From contig CAVXTC010000002.1 of NCBI GenBank assembly GCA_963764525.1, positions 62,001 through 126,000 on the forward strand: a DNA stretch of 64,000 bases. Direction: 5' to 3'. Shown in pieces: positions 43,580-52,717 of the stretch. How positions within the stretch are numbered: the stretch's first letter is position 1; each line of letters begins with the position of its first letter. Below the pieces are notes generated by a model. It was not told the DNA's origin and did not search any database. It was given only the letters and a program-made list of their open reading frames with translations. This DNA is from DATDIC01 sp963764525 (GTDB lineage: Bacteria > Pseudomonadota > Alphaproteobacteria > Acetobacterales > Acetobacteraceae). The position numbers were made by a program, and so were the translations under genes.

Positions 43580-44422
43580 TCAACACAGCCAGACGCGCGG
43601 CAATGCCCTGCCGTCGCGCAGCACGGCAAGCGCAGACACCACCGCCTGACGCAACGCCGCGCCGTCGGGCGCGAGGAAGCGCGCCACCAGCATTCCGTCC
43701 CAGGCGCTCGCGCCGGCCTCGTGTCCCTCCAGCGCCGCACGGACCGCGTCCAGATACGCGATTCGGCATCCGGCGCGACATAGCACCAGCGTCGCCGACC
43801 GCGCGCGCGCCGCCGGCAATCGCCGGACGCCGCAGGGTCGATGCCGACCTCACCATCCAGCCGCACGGCATCACGCAGCACCAGCCGGCCGTCGCGACGG
43901 ATGCGGATCACGTCGTGCAGCGAAGGCGCGCTCCACGGTTTCGCCCATCGCGGCGCGCCCGAACACGAGCATCTCGACGGCCAGCAAGCGCGCCCCAGGG
44001 TTCAACTCGATGTCCAGGCAGCGATCCAGCCCGCAGCGGTCGAACAGGATCGTCTCCTGCGGCAGCCACTCCGCGCGAGTCCGCCGCCACCTCGATCCGG
44101 GTGCGAACATGCGCCGGCTGCCCACCGGGCAGCGCACCGATAGAAGCGCTCCGCTGCCTGACCGGCAAATGTCGCCCGCGCACCTGTTGCACCTGAAACA
44201 GACCGCTCAGCCGGTCGCCCGCCGGCGATCCCGCCGGACGTGTTCGACGCTGACCACCTCCGCCCAGCCGTCCTCGGCACGCGGAAAGCGCGCGTTCAGG
44301 CAACCGGACTGACGCAACCCGGCAAGCACGGTCGATCCGTCCCGCGAGCGCAGGCTGACCGCAAGCTCGCCCACCGCGCGCTGCAGTCCGGGTGCATCAG
44401 ACGGACAGGCGGCGTCGTACAT
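43580..44422 (-). pseudogene. ureD: Urease accessory protein UreD, several frameshifts
   Basis: ATG 44422 (MYDAACPSDAPGLQRAVGEL) with the UreD start pattern RDGSTVLAGLRQSGCLNARFPR. Frame then changes several times: LSGLFQVQQVRG..., TRIEVAADSRGVAAAGDDPV-type out-of-frame stretches alternate with true UreD text (AEWLPQETILFDR, LDIELNPGARLLAVEMLVFGRAAMGE, LDAVRAALEGHEAGASAWDGMLVARFLAPDGAALR) to the end VLRDGRALPRVWLC at 43580. At least four indels are needed. UreD scaffolds urease activation with UreF and UreG. Position between urtE and ureA is the expected one. Confidence 0.8.
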
Positions 44423-45097
44423 CCGCTTCGTCGAGCTCCTGCCGCCGGCCGGACAGCACGATATCACCCCGATCCATCACCGCGATGGTTTGCGCCAGTT
44501 CGCGGGCGAACTCGAAATATTGCTCGACCAGCAGGATGGCGATGTCGCCCGCGGTCGCGCAACAATGCGATCACCCGTCCGATGTCCTTGATGATGCTGG
44601 GCTGGATTCCCTCGGTGGGTTCGTCCAGCACCAGCAGGCGCGGCCGCATCACCAGTGCGCGCGCGATGGCAAGCTGCTGCTGCTGGCCCCCCGACAAATC
44701 GCCGCCACGCCGGCGAAGCATCGTCTTCAGCACCGGGAACAGCGTCGAGGACGTCGTCCGGGATATGCCGCTGGCCGCGCGGCAGCACCGCAAACCGGTC
44801 TCCAGATTCTCCCGCACCGACAGCAGCGGGAAAATATCCCGGCCCTGCGGCACCCAGGCGATGCCCCGCCGCGCCCGTTCATAGGTGGGCAGGCGGGTGA
44901 TGTCCTCGCCATTCCATCTGATCGTGCCGGAGGTGACCGGATGCGCACCCAGAATGGCGCGCAGCAGGCTGGTCTTGCCGACGCCGTTCCTGCCCAGCAG
45001 ACAGGTAACAGCGCCGGATTCCGCGGTGATCGACACCTGGCGCAACGCGATGGCGGCGCCGTAGTGCAGGTCGATGTTGGTCAACCTCCAGCATCAT
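44397..45097 (-). pseudogene. urtE: Urea ABC transporter ATPase UrtE, several frameshifts
   Basis: ATG 45097 or 45094 (MLEV), then an extra G shifts the frame before TNIDLHYGAAIALRQVS. Walker A GRNGVGKTS, signature LSGGQQQQLAIARAL and Walker B LLVLDEPTEGIQPSI are present. Two compensating shifts lie around 44735-44790 (the text should read RGQRHIPDDVLD), and another in CCCGCGG near 44550, after which DIAILLVEQYFEFARELAQT and the end DEADVRRRLSV to TGA 44397 follow. Four indels in 700 bp. Its 3' end overlaps ureD. Confidence 0.85.
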
Positions 45098-45844
45098 CGC
45101 CCCAGATAGACCTCGATCACGCGCGGGTCGTTGCTGACGTGGTCGATCGAGCCCTCCGACAGCACCGCGCCTTCATGCAGCACGGTCACCTTCACGTCCA
45201 GCGCGCGCACGAAAGCCATGTCATGCTCGACCACCACCACGCTTCGGGTACGGTTGATCTCACGCAGCAATTCGGCCGTCTGCTCGGTCTCCGCATCGGT
45301 CATCCCGGCAACCGGCTCATCGACCAGCAGCAATTGCGGTTGCTGCGCCAGCAGCATGCCGATCTCCAGCCATTGCTTCTGCCCATGCGACAGATCCGCG
45401 GCGCGCCTGGCGCGTTCGGATGGACAGCCGCATGATGCGCAGGATTTCCTCGATCCGGTCCCGTTCGGCCGCGGTCTCGCGCGCCCGCAGCGTGAAGCGC
45501 GGACGGCGATCGCCGGCAAGGGCCAGCAACAGGTTGTCCCAGACGCTCAGTGGCTCGAACACAGTGGGCTTCTGGAATTTCCGCCCGATCCCCAGCGCGG
45601 CGATCGCCGGCTCGTCCAGGCGAGTCAGGTCGGTATCGGCCCCGAACACCACCCGGCCCGTGTCGGGACGCGTCTTTCCGGTGATCACGTCCATCATCGT
45701 GGTCTTGCCGGCGCCGTTCGGCCCGATCACCGCGCGCATTTCGCCGGTTTCCAGCACCATCGACAGGCCGTTCAGCGCCCGAAACCCATCGAACGAGACG
45801 CTGACGCCATCCAGATACAGCAGCGTGTCAGCGCCGTTGCTCAT
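45094..45844 (-). pseudogene. urtD: Urea ABC transporter ATPase UrtD, one frameshift
   Basis: From ATG 45844 (MSNGADTLLYLDGVSVSFDGF): Walker A GPNGAGKTTMMDVITG, the LIV-type insert GIGRKFQKPTVFEPLSVWDNLLLAL, then after IEEILRIMRLS an extra base near 45420 shifts the frame. The rest continues ERARRAADLSHGQKQWLEIGM (signature), Walker B LLLVDEPVAGM and the switch His in VVVVEHDMAFVR, ending at 45094. Overlaps urtE by an ATGA. With urtE it powers the LIV-type urea importer. Confidence 0.88.
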
Positions 45845-45848
45845 CCCG

Positions 45849-46952
45849 TCACCTCGCGCGTGATACCTTGCGCAAGCTGTGGTGGCGGCGGGGGCGACGC
45901 CAGCCGAACAGGCCCATGATCCCGCGCGGCAGGAACAGGGTGACGAAAATGAACAGCGCCCCGAGCGCGAACAGCCACACACCGGGCAGCACGCTGGTGA
46001 ACCAGGTCTTGCCCAGATTGACCAGGACCGCACCCAGGATCGCACCCGCCAGCGTGCCGCGTCCGCCAACCGCCACCCAGATCACCGCCTCAATCGAGCC
46101 GGCGGGAGAAAACTCCGACGGGTTGATGATGCCGACCTGCGCGACATACAGCGCGCCGCCGATGCCGGCCATCATCGCCGACAGCACCCAGACAAACAGC
46201 TTGTAGGACTCCGGCCGGTATCCCAGGAACCGGATGCGGGATTCCGCATCGCGCACTGCTATCAACACCTTGCCGAACCGCGAATCCACCACGACCCGGG
46301 CGAGCAGGAACCCGGCGGACAGGAACCCGGCAGTGATCACCAGCAGCGCGGCGCGTGTCGCTTCGGATTGCAGCGGGAAGCCGAGCAGCGTCTTGAAGTC
46401 GGTCATCCCGTTATTGCCGCCGAACCCCATGTCGTTACGGAAGAACGCCAGCATCAGCGCATAGGTCAGCGCCTGGGTAATGATGGAAAGATAGACGCCC
46501 GACACACGCGAGCGGAAGGCCAGCCAGCCGAACACCAGCGCCAGCAGGCCCGGGATCAGCACCACCATCAGCGCCGCGAAGCCGAACCAGTCGAAGCCGT
46601 GCCAGTACCAGGGCAGTTCATGCCAGCCCAGGAACACCATGAAATCCGGCAAATTGGCGTTGCCATAGACGCCGCGGGCGCCGATCGCCCGCATCAGGTA
46701 CATGCCCATGGCATAGCCGCCAAGAGCGAAGAACGCCGCGTGCCCCAGGCTGAGGATGCCAGCGTAACCCCACACCACATCGAGCGCCAGAGCCAGTATC
46801 GCGTAACAAAGATATTTCCCGGCCAGCGACATCGTATAGGTGGAAACGTGTGCCGCCGAGTCGGGCGGCGTCGCCAGATTGAGCAGCGCCAGCAGCGCAG
46901 CACCGCCCAGCACCAAGGCCGGGGTGATCATTGCGGATTTGTCGAGCCTCAT
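45849..46952 (-). CDS. urtC: Urea ABC transporter permease UrtC
   Basis: 367 residues, LivM-type permease with eight to ten membrane helices, including YAILALALDVVWGYAGILSLGHAAFFALGGYAMG, the ALMVVLIPGLLALVFGWLAF helix and the C-terminal ALGALFIFVTLFLPRGIMGL. UrtC-specific text is FFRNDMGFGGNNGMTDFKTLLG. It starts at ATG 46952, overlapping the urtB stop (46949-46952). Intact. Confidence 0.93.
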   Translation of the reverse strand: MRLDKSAMITPALVLGGAALLALLNLATPPDSAAHVSTYTMSLAGKYLCYAILALALDVVWGYAGILSLGHAAFFALGGYAMGMYLMRAIGARGVYGNANLPDFMVFLGWHELPWYWHGFDWFGFAALMVVLIPGLLALVFGWLAFRSRVSGVYLSIITQALTYALMLAFFRNDMGFGGNNGMTDFKTLLGFPLQSEATRAALLVITAGFLSAGFLLARVVVDSRFGKVLIAVRDAESRIRFLGYRPESYKLFVWVLSAMMAGIGGALYVAQVGIINPSEFSPAGSIEAVIWVAVGGRGTLAGAILGAVLVNLGKTWFTSVLPGVWLFALGALFIFVTLFLPRGIMGLFGWRRPRRHHSLRKVSRAR

Positions 46953-48577
46953 GCTTCCGCCGCCCGCCCCTTAAGCGGGAACATCCCGCGCGGCCGGCGC
47001 TGGATGAACAGGATCAACAATACCAGCACGACGATCTTGCCGAGCACCGCGCCGGCAATTGGCTCGAGGAACTTGTTCAGGACGCCCAGCGTTAGCGCGC
47101 CCAGGATGGTGCCCCAGAGATTGCCGACGCCGCCGAACACCACCACCATGAAGCTGTCGATGATGTATCCCTGGCCCAAGTTTGGGCTGACATTGTCGAT
47201 CTGGCTCAGCGCCACACCTGCCATGCCGGCGACGCCTGATCCCAGCCCGAATGTCAGCGCGTCGATCCATGGCGTGCGGATACCCATCGCCGCAGCCATC
47301 AACCGGTTCTGGGTCACCGCGCGCATCCGCAGCCCCAGCGGTGTGTAACGCAGCGCCGCCATCAGCGCAGCCAGCACAACGAACGCGAAGATGATGATGG
47401 CCAGCCGGTTGAACGTGATGCTCAGGCCCCAGAGTTGCGCGTCGCCGCTCATCCAGGCGGGCGTGGTAACATCAAGGTTGTGGGCCCCGAAGATCGATCG
47501 CACTGCCTGCTGCAGCACCAGCGACAGGCCCCAGGTGGCGAGCAGCGTTTCCAGCGGGCGTCCGTAAAGCCAGCGGATCAGACTGCGCTCGATGGCGATC
47601 CCGATCAGGCCGGCGACGACGAACGCGGCCGGGACCGCCATCAGCAGACTGATTCCGGACAGGCCAGGTGCGATGGCGCGGACCGCCTGCTGCACAACAA
47701 ATGTCGTGTAGGCGCCCAACATCACCATCTCGCCGTGCGCCATGTTGATGACGCCCATGACGCCGAAGGTGATAGCAAGGCCGGCCGCCGCCAGCAGCAG
47801 CACGGACCCGAGCGACAGGCCATAATAGACGCTTTGGACGACGTTCCACAGCGCGATCATCCGGTCGATCGCCAGCACCGCGGCGTCGGCGGCGGCTGCC
47901 ACCGCCGGTGGCTGACCGGAAAGCGAGGCGAGCAGGCTGCGGCTGTCGATATCGCCGCGAGCGCGGATCGTCGCGACGGCCGCAAGTCGGTCGGATTGCG
48001 ATGCGCCCGACGAAAACAACAGCACCGCGGCGCGAGCCTGCTCCAGGACCAGCCTGACAGGCGCATCGCTTTCCTGCGCGAGCGCTCGGTTCAGCGCCGG
48101 AAGCGCGTGCGGATCGTGCGCGTGGAACACCGCTTCGGCGGCGGCGACGCGCGAAGCGGGCTCGGGCGCGAACAGCCGCAACGCTCCGAGCGCGTCATTC
48201 GTCGCGGCGCGCACCTGATTGTTGACGCGAACCTTCTTTAACGCACCGGCAGCGACGTCCGGGGCCCGCTGCCCAGTCTCGGCATCCGAGAAGCTGCCAT
48301 CTTTGCTCCGGATGAACAGCGTGTGGTCAACGCCGCTATAGAGATCGCCGTCATGCAACGCAGCAATGACCGGCAAGGCGCGGGAATCGCCGGAATAGGC
48401 CAGCGCCTCGATACCCTGGCGGATACTGTCGAAATTGAATGACGCAATTTCGGCGAGCGCTTGCCCCGGCGGTGTCGGCGCGGGCGGGCCGCAGCCCCAG
48501 GAAGCAAATGCAATCAGCCCTAGGACGACGGATCCGCCCGCACCACAGAACTCAGGCCTTCTTCGTGGCACCCCCAC
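46949..48577 (-). CDS. urtB: Urea ABC transporter permease UrtB with N-terminal extension
   Basis: 542 residues. An N-terminal segment of about 250 residues (signal-like stretch SVVLGLIAFASWGCG, then an alpha-helical HEAT-like region ALPVIAALHDGDLY, ALPALNRALAQESDAP) precedes the LivH-type permease (LWNVVQSVYYGLSLGSVLLLAAAGLAITFGVMGVINMAHGE to LVLLILFIQRRPRGMFPLKG). Long UrtB proteins with such an exported N-terminal domain are usual in proteobacteria. The domain probably contacts UrtA. The first codon lies inside the urtA 3' end. Intact. Confidence 0.92.
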   Translation of the reverse strand: MGVPRRRPEFCGAGGSVVLGLIAFASWGCGPPAPTPPGQALAEIASFNFDSIRQGIEALAYSGDSRALPVIAALHDGDLYSGVDHTLFIRSKDGSFSDAETGQRAPDVAAGALKKVRVNNQVRAATNDALGALRLFAPEPASRVAAAEAVFHAHDPHALPALNRALAQESDAPVRLVLEQARAAVLLFSSGASQSDRLAAVATIRARGDIDSRSLLASLSGQPPAVAAAADAAVLAIDRMIALWNVVQSVYYGLSLGSVLLLAAAGLAITFGVMGVINMAHGEMVMLGAYTTFVVQQAVRAIAPGLSGISLLMAVPAAFVVAGLIGIAIERSLIRWLYGRPLETLLATWGLSLVLQQAVRSIFGAHNLDVTTPAWMSGDAQLWGLSITFNRLAIIIFAFVVLAALMAALRYTPLGLRMRAVTQNRLMAAAMGIRTPWIDALTFGLGSGVAGMAGVALSQIDNVSPNLGQGYIIDSFMVVVFGGVGNLWGTILGALTLGVLNKFLEPIAGAVLGKIVVLVLLILFIQRRPRGMFPLKGRAAEA

Positions 48578-49904
48578 TGCCGCACTTGCCGGTCTTCACG
48601 TTGAACGCGCCGCAGTAAAGCGGTTTGCGCCAGTCACCGATCAGGTCGGCGGTTTCGGTCACATAGGGCGACCATTCCTGCGCCACCACCAATCCGGGCG
48701 TCTGGGACACGATGTTGAACATCCCGTCATCCTGGATTTCGCCGATGAGCACCGGCTTGGTGATGTGGTGGTTCGGCATCATTGCCGAATATCCGCCGGA
48801 CAGGTTCGGCACGCTCACGCCGATCATAGCATCGATCACCGCGTTCGGATCAATCGAGCCGGCTTTCTCGACGCCTTTGACCCACATGTTGAAACCGATG
48901 TAGTGCGCCTCCATCGGGTCATTCGTCGTGCGCTTCGGGTTCTTGATGAAGCTGTGCCAAGTGTCGATGAACGCCTTGTTTTCCGGCGTATCGATGCTCT
49001 CGAAGTAGTTCCACGCAGCCAGGTGCCCCAGCAGCGGCTTGGTGCTCATCCCCGCCAGTTCTTCCTCGCCGACGCTGAACGCCACCACGGGAATGTCGGT
49101 CGCCTTCACGCCCTGGTTGCCCAGCTCCTTGTAGAACGGCACATTGGCGTCGCCGTTGATTGTGGACACCACCGCGGTCTTCTTGCCGGCCGAACCGAAT
49201 TGCTTGATCTGCGAAACGATGCTCTGCCAGTCGGAGAAACCGAACGGCGTGTAGTTGATCATCAGATCGCCTGCCGCGACACCGTTCCGCTTCAGATAGG
49301 CTTCCAGGATCTGATTTGTCGTGCGCGGATACACATAATCCGTCCCGGCGAGGACCCAGCGCTCCACCTTCTCTTCCGCCATCAGGTAATCGACCGCCGG
49401 GATCGCCTGCTGATTGGGTGCGGCGCCGGTGTAGAACACGTTCCGGCTGCACTCCTGTCCTTCGTACTGCACCGGATAGAACAGGATCCCGTTCAGCTCC
49501 TCGAATACCGGCAGAACCGATTTGCGCGACACCGAGGTCCAGCAGCCGAACACGGCGGCAACCTTATCGACCGTCAGCAACGCGCGCGCCTTTTCGGCGA
49601 ATAGCGGCCAGTTCGAAGCCGGATCGACCACCACCGCTTCCAGCTTGCGGCCCATCAGGCCACCTTTCTTGTTCTGTTCCTCGATCAGCATCAGCATCAC
49701 GTCTTTCAGCGTCGTTTCGCTGATTGCCATGGTGCCGGAGAGCGAATGGAGAATGCCGACCTTGATCGGCGCGCCGGCGTCCGGCGTTGCAGCGGCGGCC
49801 TTGTCGATCAGGGCGGGCGCGGCACGCATTGCCGAGGCCGCGGCCAAGCCGGCCGCCAGCATTCCGACGCGTCTGCGGCCCAGCGAGAACCGTTCGATAG
49901 ACAT
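48552..49904 (-). CDS. urtA: Urea-binding periplasmic protein UrtA
   Basis: 450 residues from ATG 49904, preceded by GAGAGAGC; upstream in-frame codons to 50024 lie beyond the sigma-54 promoter and are not used. A twin-arginine-like signal (FSLGRRRVGMLAAGLAAASAM) is followed by mature UrtA: IKVGILHSLSGTMAISETTLKD, the urea-pocket text FGCWTSVSRKSVLPVFEE and FYPVQYEGQECSRNVFYTGAAPNQQ, and the C-terminal end CGSGGATKKA. It captures urea for UrtBCDE. First gene of the urt-ure operon. Confidence 0.95.
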   Translation of the reverse strand: MSIERFSLGRRRVGMLAAGLAAASAMRAAPALIDKAAAATPDAGAPIKVGILHSLSGTMAISETTLKDVMLMLIEEQNKKGGLMGRKLEAVVVDPASNWPLFAEKARALLTVDKVAAVFGCWTSVSRKSVLPVFEELNGILFYPVQYEGQECSRNVFYTGAAPNQQAIPAVDYLMAEEKVERWVLAGTDYVYPRTTNQILEAYLKRNGVAAGDLMINYTPFGFSDWQSIVSQIKQFGSAGKKTAVVSTINGDANVPFYKELGNQGVKATDIPVVAFSVGEEELAGMSTKPLLGHLAAWNYFESIDTPENKAFIDTWHSFIKNPKRTTNDPMEAHYIGFNMWVKGVEKAGSIDPNAVIDAMIGVSVPNLSGGYSAMMPNHHITKPVLIGEIQDDGMFNIVSQTPGLVVAQEWSPYVTETADLIGDWRKPLYCGAFNVKTGKCGSGGATKKA

Positions 49905-49981
49905 GCGAAGCTCTCTCCAGCATTTGTTGGTTGGCGCGCCGGGAAGCGGCGGCAGGCGCGTTCCGTGCCTGTAGAAGAAGC

Positions 49982-49997
49982 AGCAAGCCTCATGCCA
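49982..49997 (-). promoter_or_regulatory. Sigma-54 (RpoN) promoter of urtA
   Basis: On the minus strand TGGCATGAGGCTTGCT: the -24 GG and -12 GC are spaced exactly as in the RpoN consensus TGGCAC-N5-TTGC, one mismatch (C to T) in the -24 block. Transcription would start near 49970, leaving a leader of about 65 bases to the urtA ATG. Fits nitrogen control through NtrC. Confidence 0.75.
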
Positions 49998-50013
49998 TTC
50001 TAGGAACGACGCG

Positions 50014-50026
50014 ATTTGGTCCAAAT
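50014..50026. promoter_or_regulatory. Perfect 13-bp palindrome upstream of the urtA promoter
   Basis: ATTTGGTCCAAAT is a perfect inverted repeat centred on T50020, 17 bp upstream of the -24 element. It may bind a regulator; it does not match the standard NtrC site (GCAC-N7-GTGC) and is closer to the promoter than most enhancers, so a second factor or a repressor is possible. Confidence 0.5.
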
Positions 50027-50163
50027 GGCGCTGGAATGTGCCGCCGAATTAAGCAAATCTACCTGTGATGCCCGGATTATAGGCTACAATGCAGCCTGAG
50101 TCGCCGATTGAGGCCGGGGACGCTCTGGCTTAGGCTTCGGCGGGATTGCGATGGAGGCGTGCC

Positions 50164-50943
50164 ATGTCATCGAGCCTGCTGGGGCAACTCGCCCAGGCGC
50201 TGGCCTCGAACGCCGTGCAGGTCATCGACCTCGCACAACCGCTGGCGCCCGACACGCCGGTGATCGCGCTGCCGCCGCAGTTTGGTCAGTCGCAGCCGTT
50301 CCGGATCGAACCGATCTCCCGCTACGACGAACGCGGACCCGGCTGGGCCTGGAGCAACATCGCGATGGGCGAGCACACCGGCACGCATTTCGACGCGCCG
50401 GTGCACTGGATCACCGGCAAGGACCTGCCGGACAACCGGTTGGATACGATCCCGCCGAGCCGCTTCGTGGCGCCCGCCAACGTGATCGACTGCACCGCGG
50501 AGTGCGCGGCGGACCCCGACTTCCTGCTGACCCCGGCTCGGATCGAGGCGTGGGAGGCAGAGCACGGTTTGATCGAGCCGGGAAGCTGGGTGTTGCTACG
50601 AAGCGGCTGGTCGCAACGGCGCGATGCGGCAGCGTTCTTGAATGCCGGCGCCGACGGGCCCCACACGCCCGGACCCGATCCGGACTGCGTGCAATTTCTG
50701 GTGCAGCGCGACGTGATCGGCTTCGGAACAGAAACGGTGGGCACCGATGCCGGCCAGGCGTTCGGTTTCGATCCGCCGTTTCCGTGCCATGCCGGCATGC
50801 ATGGCGCCGGGAAGTTCGGGTTGGCGAGCCTGGCGAACCTCGAGCGGCTCCCGGCCAAGGGCGCGATACTGATCACCGCGCCGCTGAAGATCGTCGGCGG
50901 CACCGGCAGCCCGTGCCGCGTGCTGGCGCTGGTCGCCGCATGA
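50164..50943 (+). CDS. Cyclase-family metal-dependent hydrolase (kynurenine formamidase-like)
   Basis: 259 residues from ATG 50164 with AGGCGTGCC before it. The cyclase family (PF04199) signature is complete: IAMGEHTGTHFDAPVHWI, in which H-x-G-T-H-x-D forms the metal site, plus the later HAGMHGAGKFGLASLANLERLP. Known members hydrolyse N-formylkynurenine or isatin. First in a run of eight genes joined by ATGA- or GTGA-type overlaps, so it belongs to the aromatic pathway; it could open an N-acyl or isatin-like ring to give an aminobenzoate. No signal peptide. Confidence 0.82.
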   Translation: MSSSLLGQLAQALASNAVQVIDLAQPLAPDTPVIALPPQFGQSQPFRIEPISRYDERGPGWAWSNIAMGEHTGTHFDAPVHWITGKDLPDNRLDTIPPSRFVAPANVIDCTAECAADPDFLLTPARIEAWEAEHGLIEPGSWVLLRSGWSQRRDAAAFLNAGADGPHTPGPDPDCVQFLVQRDVIGFGTETVGTDAGQAFGFDPPFPCHAGMHGAGKFGLASLANLERLPAKGAILITAPLKIVGGTGSPCRVLALVAA

Positions 50944-52253
50944 GCCGCTATCGCGGTGATCCGGCTGCGGTCCGAGCGCTGGTGCGCGAAGATGCTGTGC
51001 ATCGCGACGTTTATGTGGATCCGGAGATATTCGCGCTGGAAATGCAGGAACTCTGGGCGAAAACCTGGATTTATGTCGGGCACACAAGCCAGATCCCCGA
51101 GCAGGGCGATTACGTCACCTGTACCGTCGGCGCCGAGCCTGTCATGATGATCCGCCAGCCCGGCGGATCAGTTCGCGTGCTGCGCAACCGCTGTGCGCAC
51201 AAGGGATCGAAGCTGCTGTCGGACGCTTCCGGCAATGTGGGGCGGTTCATCCGCTGTCCGTATCACGCCTGGAGTTATCGGACGGATGGCTCGATCGCGG
51301 CGATCCCGCTGCGCGACGGCTATGCCGGAACGGATTTTGCGAATTGCGAGGCAGCACGCGGACTGACACCGGTTGCAACAGAAACCTACCGCGGCTTCGT
51401 CTTCGCCCGGCTGTCCGATGATGGCCCGGCGTTTCAGGAGTATTTCGGCGCGTCGCTGTCTTCGATCGACTACATGGCGGACCGATCGCCGGAGGGCGAG
51501 ATGGAGGTGGCGGGTGGCGTGCTGCGCTACCTTCACAATTGCAACTGGAAGCTGTTCGTCGAAAACCTGAACGACACGATGCATCCGATGGCGGCGCACG
51601 AATCCTCGGCGGGCACCGCGAAGCAGCTTTGGGCGGACCAGCCCGCCGACGCGCCGAAGCCGATGGCGATCGAGCAACTGGTGCCGTTCGCCGAGGGCTA
51701 CGATTTTTTCGATCGCATGGGCGTGCGGGTGTTCGACAACGGGCATTCCTATTCCGGGGTGAATTTCTCGATCCATTCGTCGTATTCGGCGGTGCCGGAG
51801 TACGAATCCGCGATGGTGGCCGCGCATGGAGAAGCCAAGGCGAAGGATGTGCTGGGGACGGTGCGGCACAACACCGTCTATTACCCCAGCCTGACGATCA
51901 AGGGCGCGATCCAGGCGATCCGCGTGATCCGTCCGCTGACGGTGGACAAGACGCTGATCGAAAGCTGGACATTTCGGCTGAAGGGCGCGCCGGAGATTTT
52001 CCTGCGGCGGAACATGATGTACACGCGGCTGATCAACTCGCCGCTGTCCGTTGTCGGGCACGATGACCTGCAATGCTACCGGATCATCCAGGAGGGACTG
52101 GCGGCCGGCGGCAACGAATGGATCAGTTTGCATCGCGACTGGCACCCGCACGAAAACGGCGACCAGACGGTGAACGGCACCAGCGAAATCTCCATGCGCA
52201 ACCAGTTCCGCGCCTGGGCGAAGTTCATGACGCCGGGGGTCGCTTCGCCATGA
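50940..52253 (+). CDS. Aromatic-ring-hydroxylating dioxygenase, alpha (Rieske) subunit
   Basis: 437 residues from ATG 50940, overlapping the previous stop. The Rieske 2Fe-2S ligands C85-A-H87 and C106-P-Y-H109 are intact (NRCAHKGSKLL...FIRCPYHAWSY). The catalytic domain has the iron site NWKLFVENLNDTMHPMAAHE (Asp and two His) and ends WAKFMTPGVASP. It inserts O2 into an aromatic ring, with electrons from a reductase not seen in this window. Group within the family cannot be read, but it resembles the benzoate/anthranilate-type large subunits in size. Confidence 0.86.
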   Translation: MSRYRGDPAAVRALVREDAVHRDVYVDPEIFALEMQELWAKTWIYVGHTSQIPEQGDYVTCTVGAEPVMMIRQPGGSVRVLRNRCAHKGSKLLSDASGNVGRFIRCPYHAWSYRTDGSIAAIPLRDGYAGTDFANCEAARGLTPVATETYRGFVFARLSDDGPAFQEYFGASLSSIDYMADRSPEGEMEVAGGVLRYLHNCNWKLFVENLNDTMHPMAAHESSAGTAKQLWADQPADAPKPMAIEQLVPFAEGYDFFDRMGVRVFDNGHSYSGVNFSIHSSYSAVPEYESAMVAAHGEAKAKDVLGTVRHNTVYYPSLTIKGAIQAIRVIRPLTVDKTLIESWTFRLKGAPEIFLRRNMMYTRLINSPLSVVGHDDLQCYRIIQEGLAAGGNEWISLHRDWHPHENGDQTVNGTSEISMRNQFRAWAKFMTPGVASP

Positions 52254-52717
52254 CCGAGGCGATCACGCGTTTCCTGTACCGGGAGGCGCGGCTGCTCGAT
52301 GAGAAGCGCTGGGACGAGTGGTACGCGCTGTTCACCGAGGATGCGTATTACTGGGTGCCGCTGACGCGCGACCAGCCGGACGGGGTGAACCACACGTCGC
52401 TTGCCTACGAGGACAGGTTGCTGCTGCAACTCCGCATCGAGCGGCTGAAGCGGCGTCCTCCTTCCCAGCGTCCGCCGAGCTGGAGCCAGCACATTCTGCA
52501 GGCACCGGAGATCGAGGAGGCTGATCCGGTCGCCGGGCGATGGCGGACGCGGACGCCGTTTGTGTATCTCGAAGCGCGGGGGGACGAACAGATGGTGCTC
52601 GCCGGGACGGCGCTGCACGAACTGGCGCATGAGGATGGGACGCTGAAGATACGTCTGAAACGGGTGAACCTGTTGAACTGCGACGCGGCGCTGCCGTCGG
52701 TGCAGTTGTTTCTTTGA
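52250..52717 (+). CDS. Aromatic-ring-hydroxylating dioxygenase, beta subunit
   Basis: 155 residues, the usual small subunit size, cystatin/NTF2-like fold: TRFLYREARLLDEKRWDEWYALFTEDAYYWVPLTRDQPDG is the classic start, and DGTLKIRLKRVNLLNCDAALP the usual end. It has no cofactor and stabilises the alpha3beta3 complex. ATG 52250 overlaps the alpha stop (ATGA). Confidence 0.88.
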   Translation: MTEAITRFLYREARLLDEKRWDEWYALFTEDAYYWVPLTRDQPDGVNHTSLAYEDRLLLQLRIERLKRRPPSQRPPSWSQHILQAPEIEEADPVAGRWRTRTPFVYLEARGDEQMVLAGTALHELAHEDGTLKIRLKRVNLLNCDAALPSVQLFL

